Positions 9,609 to 18,531 of a stretch of 64,000 nt of DNA are shown here, piece by piece. The stretch spans positions 166,501 through 230,500 of the forward strand of contig OY101126.1 in NCBI GenBank assembly GCA_956465555.1, written 5' to 3'. Source of the DNA: Nitzschia sp. pyKryTriq1 (Eukaryota > Bacillariophyta > Bacillariophyceae > Bacillariales > Bacillariaceae). The position numbers were made by a program, and so were the translations under genes. How positions within the stretch are numbered: position 1 is the first letter of the stretch; every line of letters begins with the position of its first letter. Under the pieces are notes generated by a model. That model made no database searches, was not told where the DNA came from, and worked only from the letters and a program-made list of their open reading frames with translations.

Positions 9609-11108
9609 GGTTGCTTTTTTTTGGGTTGGTTGGACTAGTAGAGTTCAATTATCTTGTTGTCTCTCGATTTAGGTCGATGGAGAGCAATGGCACCATGCTG
9701 CAAAAGGCGAAACAGAGAGGGTTATCCCAATCATCGGTCAAAGGCGAAACAGAGTACGAGGACTTCATCCCAATCGGTCCCGGTCTGCATTTCACGATCA
9801 ACAATGTACAATGTCCCTCCACTTTGCGAATAATTTAGTCGTTAAATTGATAAAAGTACAATGTCGCCATCCGAATCCTTGTTAAGCTTCAATGACTTCA
9901 AGACTAAGGGGCATATAAAAAAGGTCCATAAATACTCGCTTCGCAGTGTCCCTTACTCGTATTCACAATAAAGCCCACGATTGCTTTTTATTTATCTTCA
10001 CTGGATAAATAACCAACCATTTGCGGTCATTGCTGAAGAACCTGACGAAGCCTTTTGATCCCTGGCTGACGACGTTTGATGACTTCTTGGCCCAGACACT
10101 CGGGATCCATTTCTCCGAGGCGAACGAAGCGAATACCTTCTCGTACTGGTACTGGGTACAAGAAGTAATGTACTGTACTGTACCAGTACAAGCCCTTTTC
10201 ATTTCCCCTTTTCATTTCCCAAATCCCTTGTACCAGGTACTGTAGAATCCAAACAAATCCTACGACAGAGCCATAAAAAACTAGAATAGTACCACATTAC
10301 ACAAGAAACACGGAATAGTACAAAATGATGTTGTTTCGCAGTGTTTGGAAACAAAGTAGATTTCGGACAGTAGTTGAATAAATAATCTACCTCCTTGTCC
10401 TACTACTACTACTAGTAGCTAGTACAACTTGCACCACCAATATGTAGTAGATTTGCGGCTTTGCTTTGATAGTACTAGTCTAGCTAATAGTAATGGTAGT
10501 AGTAGTAGTTCGTAACTGTCGTCGTCACGGCGCATCAGAGATTCACTGCTCTCGACCGTCAAAGGTAGTTAGTAGTAGCTTTTGCAGCAGCAGCAGTAGT
10601 AGTAGCTAGTAAACTAGACTAGTAGCTAGTACGAGTAGATAATTCACTTTTCGCCGCTTTCCAGTAGTAGTAGTCTACTACATGTAGAAGTGCTTGTAGT
10701 AGTAGACGACGAATAATTAGTAGGCAAATGGGCCTCCTACTTGAGTACCGGCGTGCCGATCATGACGGACTCGAGTAGGCCATAGATAGTGTACTAGCAT
10801 ACGGTGCAGCAGTACTCTCTCAACTACTACTAGAGTAGAGTAGAGATACTAGTAGGAGCAGTAGAGGGGATGAGTCGTCCTGACGAGTACGAGTAGTCTA
10901 CTCGTACGTACTACCACCTCAGTAAGGTACTCTAGTAGAGGAGTGTTGGGGGCAGCGAAATAGATACAGTGATAAGTGCAACTATGTACCACTCGTAGTA
11001 GTTCGTATTGAATTCTAATATGCATATGTTGTTGATGATGGTCTTAAGAAGAAGGATGATTCTTCGCCCGTCCGTTCATTCATTGATTCATTCACTTTCA
11101 CCTTGTGC
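9609..11108. other. Intergenic region between tandem ICHRTCS-family genes
   Basis: No gene is supported. From 10380 to 10990 the sequence is dominated by CTAGTAGTAG/TACTACTA triplet runs and GTAC words typical of this genome's intergenic DNA. A GCATATAAAAAAGG word at 9910 is TATA-like but points away from both flanking leftward genes. Confidence 0.5.
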
Positions 11109-12782
11109 TCAGTGACCTGTTCCAACTTGTTGTTGCCAAAGTTCCACATCGCTACTCTCGGCTTGAAGTCTTCGTCCGGTCATTGAACTAGGGCAGGCGC
11201 ACAACACCTTGAGGGTATACTCAATCACCGGTGTCGTGAAAGGAGACACCTTGCCGCCGATGACAGGGCAGCACTCGTAGGGCTTGATTCCAGCGCCTCC
11301 AGCTCCAAAAACCGTGTTACTGCTCTGAAAGAAGACGGTGACGAGCGAGAATGGGGGTTCGCCATTGTCGGGGACGATGCATCCCGCCGTGATGGGTACG
11401 GCGTTTGGTTCGCAACTTGCCTTGTTGAGGTTTTGGATACAATCGGGATCCAAGGCACCTTTGCTACCAACGTTCTTGTGGTACTGAACGTAGGTATCGA
11501 CCGAAAAGTCGAAAGGGTTGTTGACCTTGAAGGTGACAGTGGGGGCGTCGGCGTCTCCGCCAAAGGACAGGTCGTAGAGGACGGAGGAGGGATCAAAACC
11601 GTTTCGCTTGGGGATGATGCCTTTCTCAGACTTGAAAGTTACAACACCAACGGCATCATAGCCCGGGCAGATGGTCCCGTCAGTTTCGCCCATGTCAAAC
11701 GGACAAGCGTACTCTGGCTGATCTCCGCAACAAGCATTATCATCAGTGGCGTCCCAGCTGCAGCAAGCTCCGTTACGAACATAGGGGCACGCCGGCTCCC
11801 ACTTGCGCCAGTAGGCCTTGATTGCGGTAGGGGTTTTAAGCAGGTCGGCAACGTCTTGGCGAGTGCCATGTCTCTTGATCAAGTAGTCTCTTCGGTTTAC
11901 GCCCCACTCGGTCCAAGGAGCCTTGTTCTTGCACTCGTCGCGAACATCATGCTGGAGGGCGTGACCACAGCCTTCACCGTCCCAAGCATCCTCATCAATA
12001 GTGATGCGGACCCAGGGGTTCGTGCGAGAGCAGGTGCGGTGACAGATGGTCACACGCTCGGTGGTGGAGTTGCACTGATCCAGCTTTGGGTTATTACCGT
12101 TACAGTTACCGGGAATCTTCTTGCCGACGCACCTGGTGAGTTGGCAAGTCCCTGGGATCGGGTGTCCTGGTTGAGAGCCAATCGGTGTGTCGGTGACGGT
12201 ACACATGAAACCTAGTGCACAGCCCTGGCCCTCAATATCCACGTAGAGGGGGCCATCAGTGTCAGGGTAAAGTGTAGAATTGCAGGGCATGCCCAGAGTT
12301 GCGTTTCCGCGGTTCACTTCATTGCAAGACTTGCCCAAGTTGCCGTTGTTGGCAAAATAGCACCGCTCGTCGAGCTCGCAATCGGCCGCATTTGTGGTAC
12401 CGCGATCGATGCATGCGATATGAGAATGATCCATAGTCTGTTCGCAGTGGCCGTTCTGGCTGTTGCCCGTCTGCTCCCAGTAGCAGTCATGTTCCTGAGA
12501 GTTAGCCTCGCAATTCGCTTTGGTGGCTAGGTTAGTGCAGCTGAAGGGCGTGGGCGCTGGTGTAGCTGGTGTACCGGCTGGCGTAGGGGCTGGTCCTGCT
12601 GTAGCGGGTGTGGCTTTGTTTTTGCACGCTTTGGGGTTTGACGCCGTATCCCAAAAGCAATCAATGTGGGTGCATGTATTGGCGTTGTTGAAGGAACTGC
12701 AAACGGTGGTGGTGGCATGGGCGCCCCCCACAAAGCCGGAAACCACAATGGCGAAGAGAGCTCCGCTTAGAGAGACCTTCAT
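11109..12782 (-). CDS. Secreted Cys-rich ICHRTCS-family protein
   Basis: A 557-residue paralogue of its leftward neighbour, intronless and on the same strand. It has a signal peptide (MKVSLSGALFAIVVSGFVGG, cut near AHA), a PSI-like CSSFNNANTCTHIDC unit, a Pro/Ala/Thr linker (PTPAGTPATPAPTP), two more Cys-rich units, and the shared core: CVGKKIPGNCNGN, ERVTICHRTCS at about 244, NPWVRITIDEDAWDGEGCGH, DYLIKRHGTR and CPYVRNGACC. The C-terminal domain starts at CPFDMGETDGTICPGYDAVG (about 359) and has VTFKVNNPFDFSVDTYVQYH, then LCACPSSMTGRRL near residue 535. It lacks the inserted repeats of the 837-residue paralogue and is closer to the rightward gene at 15.1 kb. GCAACCATG at the start is shared with the first paralogue. 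The role is unknown; it is predicted extracellular or wall-bound. Confidence 0.8.
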   Translation of the reverse strand: MKVSLSGALFAIVVSGFVGGAHATTTVCSSFNNANTCTHIDCFWDTASNPKACKNKATPATAGPAPTPAGTPATPAPTPFSCTNLATKANCEANSQEHDCYWEQTGNSQNGHCEQTMDHSHIACIDRGTTNAADCELDERCYFANNGNLGKSCNEVNRGNATLGMPCNSTLYPDTDGPLYVDIEGQGCALGFMCTVTDTPIGSQPGHPIPGTCQLTRCVGKKIPGNCNGNNPKLDQCNSTTERVTICHRTCSRTNPWVRITIDEDAWDGEGCGHALQHDVRDECKNKAPWTEWGVNRRDYLIKRHGTRQDVADLLKTPTAIKAYWRKWEPACPYVRNGACCSWDATDDNACCGDQPEYACPFDMGETDGTICPGYDAVGVVTFKSEKGIIPKRNGFDPSSVLYDLSFGGDADAPTVTFKVNNPFDFSVDTYVQYHKNVGSKGALDPDCIQNLNKASCEPNAVPITAGCIVPDNGEPPFSLVTVFFQSSNTVFGAGGAGIKPYECCPVIGGKVSPFTTPVIEYTLKVLCACPSSMTGRRLQAESSDVELWQQQVGTGH

Positions 12783-15131
12783 GGTTGCTGGATCAACTTC
12801 TTCTTGTTATGATAATAATTGAGGTGTCTACCAAAGGACGAGGAAGTTTTGTGGGAGGTTGTGGCGAGTAGACTACGGCACTTTTGTCGCCGCCGCATCA
12901 TGCTTCAAGACCCGAGGAGAAAACATCATAATACCGCGCAATACGCAATCCGCCGCACCAAAAGAGCCGCATAGAATAGCATATTGCTCTGCAACTCTAC
13001 GATCAAAAAAGACTCTTCGTTTTGAGCCAAGACTGATGACGAACTGCCAGCATCGGCAGCAGTTTCGCGCTTTTCTTTGCCGGATTCTGATTCCTACGTG
13101 GAATTCCTACTGGAACGCTACTAAATAGGCCCAACGGGCAAGACCTGCCGCCATATATGAAAATTTGATGCTGATCGTGAAATGACCCGGAGAAAATGTA
13201 TTCGCCCCGCGCATCGCTCGCCCATTCGCCATCGCATCCCGCAGAATACGTATGTATGTTAGGTGATTGAAAATAGAGTACCCACCGTAGATACCGGTAT
13301 GTGTATGAAGAGAGGTGACATGAGACACCATAGTCTAGTCAGTCGACCACATACCCCGCCCCGCCCCCGCATGCCTTCCCCCGCCCCGGTTACTACTGTA
13401 CCGGTAGTACCTGTACACCATACCCCCCCCCCCCCCCCCCCCCGCCGGTAGCACCTGTCTTGTCATAGTAGTAGTAGTAGTACCAGTACAGGTACCTTCG
13501 CAAGTCGGCAAATAATAATGCAGGTGTGAAGTGTCAAGGTGCATCGCGATGACATGCGACGCAGAGCGAAATCGCAAAGACGAAGCCAAGAGAGGCTCCT
13601 TCTGCTGCCGAGAGGAAGAACTCAAAGGAGCTTCTTCCTTGTTGTTGTTTGTCCTTCTCATGAGATGGAGAGGCCAGCCAGTCTACTACTGAGAAGACGG
13701 CATGCTTTGGGATCATCCAGTAGTAGAGAACTGAACCGAATAAGAACAGTCAACGAAGACACCGGCAGCACGTAGAACAACAAGAAGCATGTCGTGTGGT
13801 TGGTTTGTAGTGCAGTGATGCTTGTTCTGCTGCTTGTTCTGCTGCTTGTTCTGCTGCTTGTTCTGCTGCTTGTTCTGCTGCTTCTTGGTATTATCCCCGA
13901 TGAACACTCTTTCAACGTGCACCAGCAGGATGCGCCAACATATTCAGCAGACTGAAAACTCGTCTTCGTTCTTGAGTGATCCAAAGAATTCGCGACGACG
14001 GGAGGGGGAGAAACAATAATAACAACAACAACAACCAATCTCCCTCAACAACACGCCGTGCGATCGTCAGTGTTCAGAACGAGGACGACGACGACTCTTG
14101 TTGTTGCTGCCTGCCGCCGCCGCACCGCCGCATCACGACCACCACCACGCAGCACTACGATGCCCGCCGCAAAGGTAGTAGTCTAGCCCAATACGAATGG
14201 TACTGTCTGTAGCCATTGCTGCTGCCCTTGTTCTTAGTACTAGTAGTAGTAGCCTGCCATTTTCTCATTATTTGTTCCTCTATGCGCCGGAGTACTGTTG
14301 GTGATCGGAAATAACCGGCGGCACCCACCAGTATGTACCGTACAGTTCAGTGGAAGTCGTACCGGTAGGTAAGACTGTAGAGTCATTCCAGCACGTCCAT
14401 GATGCTGGCCTATGACGGCTTAAAAAATATTATGTGAAGCTGCCGGTGTCCGTTTTGTCCCTAAAGTCTGGGCCTTTTTCGCACACCACGTACTGAACTT
14501 CCTCTAAACAAAGCATAAATATTTCGATATATAAGCAATAGAAGCTCTATCTATCTACCGGTACGGTAGTTGTATCCGTAAATATATATTGTTTCTCAGG
14601 AGATTATTTGAGATTCCGAACGACTGAATGACATCATCATCGCAAGCTGTCAGTATATATGTGAAGTAATTAGACCCAACTTTCAGCAAAAAGGCATATG
14701 TTAAATCGTGAAGGACCTCTGTGTGTGTGAGAGATCCAAGCCCTCGAATGTTGCATCGCCCGGTTCGGAGTCTTCCGCCGGCCGGCCATCTAACATCATG
14801 CCTTCACTTTTCCCTGTACAAGTACGGAAGAAGGAAGGGAGAATATGTCCCCGAGGATGAGGGAGAAAGTTCAAACGGCATATGATCTTATCAAGATATA
14901 TGACAGGAGAGGAGGGAGTGGTCTGGGAGCCTAGTCGTGAAGTGGCAGGAGGACCAAACGCCGAAGGAGAGAGTGGTACGTAATACAAATAGTAGTTGCT
15001 GCTGCTCGCACTCAGCGCCTTGCCTGGATGGAGACTGCCTCCATCCATAAAAAATCTCACACGCCGAGATTCTGCGCCTACCCTGAAGCCCTGTCACTTG
15101 AGGATCAACTTCTTCTTTTACTCGAAGCAAG
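12783..15131. other. Intergenic region between divergent ICHRTCS-family genes
   Basis: This 2.3-kb spacer separates the leftward and rightward paralogues and should contain both promoters. It holds a run of 21 C at 13423-13443, TAG triplets, five exact copies of a 12-mer at 13821-13880, CAA and GAC triplet tracts near 14010-14100, and TACCGGTA at 13292, 13399, 14360 and 14556. Short open frames in the triplet tracts have no convincing protein character. I see no gene. Confidence 0.5.
13821..13880. repeat. Tandem 12-bp repeat, five exact copies
   Basis: The unit CTTGTTCTGCTG is repeated five times without a mismatch. Read on the minus strand one frame gives a KQQN repeat, but no surrounding gene is supported. 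Exact identity suggests recent expansion. It has no spacers, so it is not a CRISPR array. Confidence 0.9.
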
Positions 15132-16892
15132 ATGATGGTGCTTAAGATGAACAAACGCTTGCTTGCTTTTCTTTTCGTGGCATTCTCGGCGATCACAGCC
15201 GTTCAAGGTCAAAGCACCTGCAGTTCTAAAAAAAACTCAAGTTCTTGTGGATCGAGTTGTCAATGGACCGGAACCGCCTGTATCGATAAAACTCCGGCCC
15301 CTACTCCGGCCGTTACTCCGGCCCCTACTCGGGCCCCTACTCCGGCCCCGACCACTGCAGCCCCAGTCGCTCCAGCTCCAGTAACTAAGGCTCCAACTCC
15401 AGCTCCAGTAACTCCTGCTCCAACTCCACCGCCCACTCTAAAGCCCTGTGGTGAGTTCAACTCGGGCCAGTGCCCAACTGATCGCTGCATCAAGTCCTCT
15501 GGAAGCTGCTTAGAGCAAAGTCCCATTCCAGCTCCAGCTCCAGTAACTCCTGCTCCAACTCCGCCCGCCACTCTACAGCCCTGTGGTGAGTTCACCGCGG
15601 GCCAGTGCCCAACTCCTCGCTGCATCAAGCTCACTGGAGACTGCATTGATGGGGGCAGTGTCCCAGATTCCTGCGCTGATCGCACAGGTGTTTGCGATAC
15701 CGAGGATGGCAAGTGTCAGAAGATCAAGGGAAAATGCCAAAGCGTGAATGGTGATGGCCAGAAAGATCAGCCCTGCATGGCTACTCTTACATCCGACATT
15801 GAGGGCACCTTGATCTATGCCGAAGTGCCCGGCTATGGATGTACTGGTGGCTTTGCGTGCAACGTTGCCAACAACTCCCTCTCGAATATAATGGATGTCA
15901 ACATTACCGGGACTTGCCAAGAAGAACGTTGCGTTGGCAAGAAAGTTCCCGGTAACTGCAACGGCAACAATATGAACGATCCTTCTTGCAATGCCGCAAC
16001 TGAGCGTGTGACCATCTGTCACCGCACCTGTTCGGCCAACAACCCCTGGGTCCGCATCACTATTGATGAGGATGCTTGGGACGGTGAAGGCTGTGGTCAC
16101 GCCCTCCAGCATGATGTTCGCGACGAGTGCAAGAACAAGGCTCCTTGGACCGAGTGGGGCGTACACCGAAGGGACTATTTGATCAAGAGACATGGCACTC
16201 GTGCCCAAGTGGAAGCGCGCATTGGCTCTCAGAACACCAAGGCCTACTGGAAGAAGTGGGAGCCTGCTTGCCCCTACGTTCGGAGAGGAGCCTGCTGCAG
16301 CTGGGACCCCAATGATGATAATCTCTGCTGCGGAGATCCGCCAGAGTACGCTTGCCCGTTTGACATGGGCGAAACTGACGGGACCATCTGCCCGGGCTAT
16401 GATGCTGTCGGAGTTGTGGGCATCAAGACTGAAACGAACCACCCCGACTTTGACGCGTCCACGATCTTTTATGACATGAGCTTTGGTGGAACCGCTACGG
16501 CTCCCGAAGTGTCCTTCAAGATCGACAGCCCCTTCGATTTCGCGACGAACGCGTATATCCAATATCACAAGAAAGCCGCAGGTTCTACTAACAAGGGTGC
16601 CTTGGACCCAGCTTGTGTGCAAAAACCAAACTTATCTGCCTGTGACGCAGGAGCGACCGCTGTCACTGCTGGCTGTATTGTTCCTCCTGATGGACCTCCC
16701 TTTGCCATGGTAGATGTCTTCTTTGTCAGCAATAACTCAATGTTTGGCCAAGGATCGTCACAAGCCGAACCCTACGAGTGCTGCAACCTTGCGACCCAAG
16801 GAGACTTGAACAAGCCCATTGTTCAGTTTACATTCAAGGTAAATTGTGGATGCCCCACAACGTCCCGAAGGCTTCGAGGCTCTGATGATTAG
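15132..16892 (+). CDS. Secreted Cys-rich ICHRTCS-family protein with Thr/Pro stalk
   Basis: A 586-residue paralogue of the two leftward genes, in the opposite orientation. The signal peptide is MNKRLLAFLFVAFSAITAVQG if translation starts at the Met at 15147; the two upstream Met codons add only MMVLK. A Cys-rich unit is followed by a Thr/Pro/Ala stalk (repeats of TPAPT and PAPVTPAPTP), two near-identical CGEF..GQCP..RCIK..G.C units about 50 residues apart, and the family core: CVGKKVPGNCNGN, ERVTICHRTCS at about 294, NPWVRITIDEDAWDGEGCGH, DYLIKRHGTR and CPYVRRGACC. The C-terminal domain (from about 406, CPFDMGETDGTICPG) ends in CGCPTTSRRLRGSDD. The stalk is a likely O-glycosylation region, common in algal wall proteins. 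Function is unknown. The coding sequence is free of the triplet runs of nearby housekeeping genes. Confidence 0.8.
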   Translation: MMVLKMNKRLLAFLFVAFSAITAVQGQSTCSSKKNSSSCGSSCQWTGTACIDKTPAPTPAVTPAPTRAPTPAPTTAAPVAPAPVTKAPTPAPVTPAPTPPPTLKPCGEFNSGQCPTDRCIKSSGSCLEQSPIPAPAPVTPAPTPPATLQPCGEFTAGQCPTPRCIKLTGDCIDGGSVPDSCADRTGVCDTEDGKCQKIKGKCQSVNGDGQKDQPCMATLTSDIEGTLIYAEVPGYGCTGGFACNVANNSLSNIMDVNITGTCQEERCVGKKVPGNCNGNNMNDPSCNAATERVTICHRTCSANNPWVRITIDEDAWDGEGCGHALQHDVRDECKNKAPWTEWGVHRRDYLIKRHGTRAQVEARIGSQNTKAYWKKWEPACPYVRRGACCSWDPNDDNLCCGDPPEYACPFDMGETDGTICPGYDAVGVVGIKTETNHPDFDASTIFYDMSFGGTATAPEVSFKIDSPFDFATNAYIQYHKKAAGSTNKGALDPACVQKPNLSACDAGATAVTAGCIVPPDGPPFAMVDVFFVSNNSMFGQGSSQAEPYECCNLATQGDLNKPIVQFTFKVNCGCPTTSRRLRGSDD

Positions 16893-17225
16893 AACCATCA
16901 TCATCACTTGATGATGCAACATCACCGCCGGGATGCTTCTGGACTTTTGCCGTGCCAGCAATACATCAACACGCCGCCGCTCTCGAACGCAAGGTGCCGC
17001 GCTCGTCGATCATTCCTCTTCGGTGGCATGGCAGTAATATTATATTATTGATAGAAACTCTTTACACATATCTTAGGCCTACCACCTACGAAGTCGAGGC
17101 GAGTCATGTTTTTAAAATCTTGTTTCTTGTGTTAAAGTCTTGTTTCGTGTTCAGGAGGAGGAGGATTACTACTAGGTGTGGGATCGTCAAGCATCTAGAT
17201 CCAAGTTCATGCATCCGGCACATGT
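16893..17225. other. Short spacer downstream of the third ICHRTCS gene
   Basis: No gene is seen. The 3' end of the upstream gene and the promoter or missing 5' exon of the chimeric gene at 17226 would lie here. Confidence 0.4.
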
Positions 17226-17996
17226 TTGAAGCACAATTGGAAACTCGCTGCTCGTGTAAGAGGTAGTAGAAGTCGTCATGACAAAACTTCGCTTTGTAAT
17301 GGAGCTTGCTGCGACTATCCCAATCCAGACATTCCCAACCCAGTGAATCCCTGCTGCGGCGAAAGGATCGTTCCTACTCCGGCTCCAGTAACGCCTCTTC
17401 CTACGGCAAAGGCCACTGTGGCTCCAGCAACGCCTCTTCCGCCGACAGCCAGGAGCAAGCCCCCCATCGTGCTGGCTTTCTTTGTTCCTCCGACATTGGC
17501 TCCAGTAACGCCTCCTCCGGTTGCCGCTCCAACATTGGCTCCTGTAATTGATACCGGGACTGAGACTCGTCCGTCCTCAGAGAAGCTTCAAGAGTTTGTT
17601 ACTGCGATTACGATTGATCCTTTCCCAGACGCGGGAAGCTCTCTCGTGAATTTCATTCGTTCCAAACTGGCAGCAGAATCAGTTGGAGGTTTTCCTTCCA
17701 GTTTAATCCAAGTTTTCGCTCCACCTGTTCACCATGCAAAGCGTAAGTCTGACGAATCTGACAAAGATCAGCCAGCAGCAAAGAAGGCTAATACGGACCT
17801 CGAGAAGGAAGAAGTGCATTGTTTGATTCAATGCGTTAATTTATATTTGAGCGGCAAGAGTAGAAAAAAAGAGGAAATTGCCAACAGGAAATTGCTGAAA
17901 GAGGCATTGCCTAAAATTCAAAAACTCGTGTCTGCATACAGTGACGAGGTGTCTATTGTCCAAAATAAATTCGTTGTCCAGCCAAAAAAGGTATAA
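17226..17996 (+). CDS. Chimeric protein: ICHRTCS-family fragment joined to a basic, NLS-like region
   Basis: A 256-residue open frame, start uncertain. Residues about 24-45 (CNGACCDYP, then NPCCGE) match the CPYVRNGLCCDYP...NPCCGE segment of the 837-residue secreted paralogue. They lead into a Pro/Thr/Ala stalk (PTPAPVTPLPT, LAPVTPPPVAAPTLAPV) like that of the gene just upstream. From about residue 110 the sequence changes: EKLQEFVTAITIDPFPDAGS, then a basic bipartite-looking signal (KRK near 172 and AAKK near 186) and a Lys-rich helical C-terminus. There is no signal peptide at this start and no ICHRTCS core. It may be a partial duplication fused to another sequence, or a gene whose 5' exons I cannot see. 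Whether it is expressed is unknown. Confidence 0.45.
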   Translation: MKHNWKLAARVRGSRSRHDKTSLCNGACCDYPNPDIPNPVNPCCGERIVPTPAPVTPLPTAKATVAPATPLPPTARSKPPIVLAFFVPPTLAPVTPPPVAAPTLAPVIDTGTETRPSSEKLQEFVTAITIDPFPDAGSSLVNFIRSKLAAESVGGFPSSLIQVFAPPVHHAKRKSDESDKDQPAAKKANTDLEKEEVHCLIQCVNLYLSGKSRKKEEIANRKLLKEALPKIQKLVSAYSDEVSIVQNKFVVQPKKV

Positions 17997-18531
17997 ATTA
18001 AAGGCAGCTACGTACGTAATTTTTTGTCAATTTAACAAAATATTTCATCCAATGTACAAGATTATATTTCATTTTTCCTCGTCGGTCAATCTATGCGACT
18101 AATATGACTTTCTTTCTTCTACCTTCCGCCCAAATCCGTCTTTTATTTGGCAGAGCCACCAATTATGCTACAAGAATGACTGTCCTTCTGTCCCCACTGC
18201 GGCGTGAGGGGTGGTACCAATGTCGGAGACACATACATCCTTCCCAGTACGTCAACCCCCACCTCTCGCGCTCAGCGACGACGCACTTTTAGTGCTACTT
18301 GTATATGCGAGAAAGAATTGCTCTGACGATGGCGCATTATGCGCCAAACTAATAATAATGCAGTACATACTTGTATTATGCTCTCCGCTCTCCGCTCTCT
18401 CATCCGCATCATGAAAAATATACCATATCTATACCTGGTACTCACTCCCATCCACTGCCGATATTAGTAGATCGAACCAAGACCAAGCCTGCTACAGTAC
18501 AGTACAGTAAACACTCCCTGTCCACAAGACA
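17997..18531. other. Intergenic spacer
   Basis: AT-rich after the chimeric gene, with a poly-T-rich stretch near 18070 that may be its 3' end. GTACAGTACAGTA lies just before the next gene. No gene is seen. Confidence 0.4.

Noticed and set aside
8814-9638. Long antisense open frames opposite all three ICHRTCS genes (also 11433-12215 and 15573-16622)
   Set aside because: They occupy corresponding antisense positions and come from the codon bias of conserved paralogues. They have no signal, domain or promoter of their own.
13821-13880. Possible CRISPR-like array
   Set aside because: Units are contiguous 12-mers without spacers in eukaryotic DNA; it is a plain tandem repeat.
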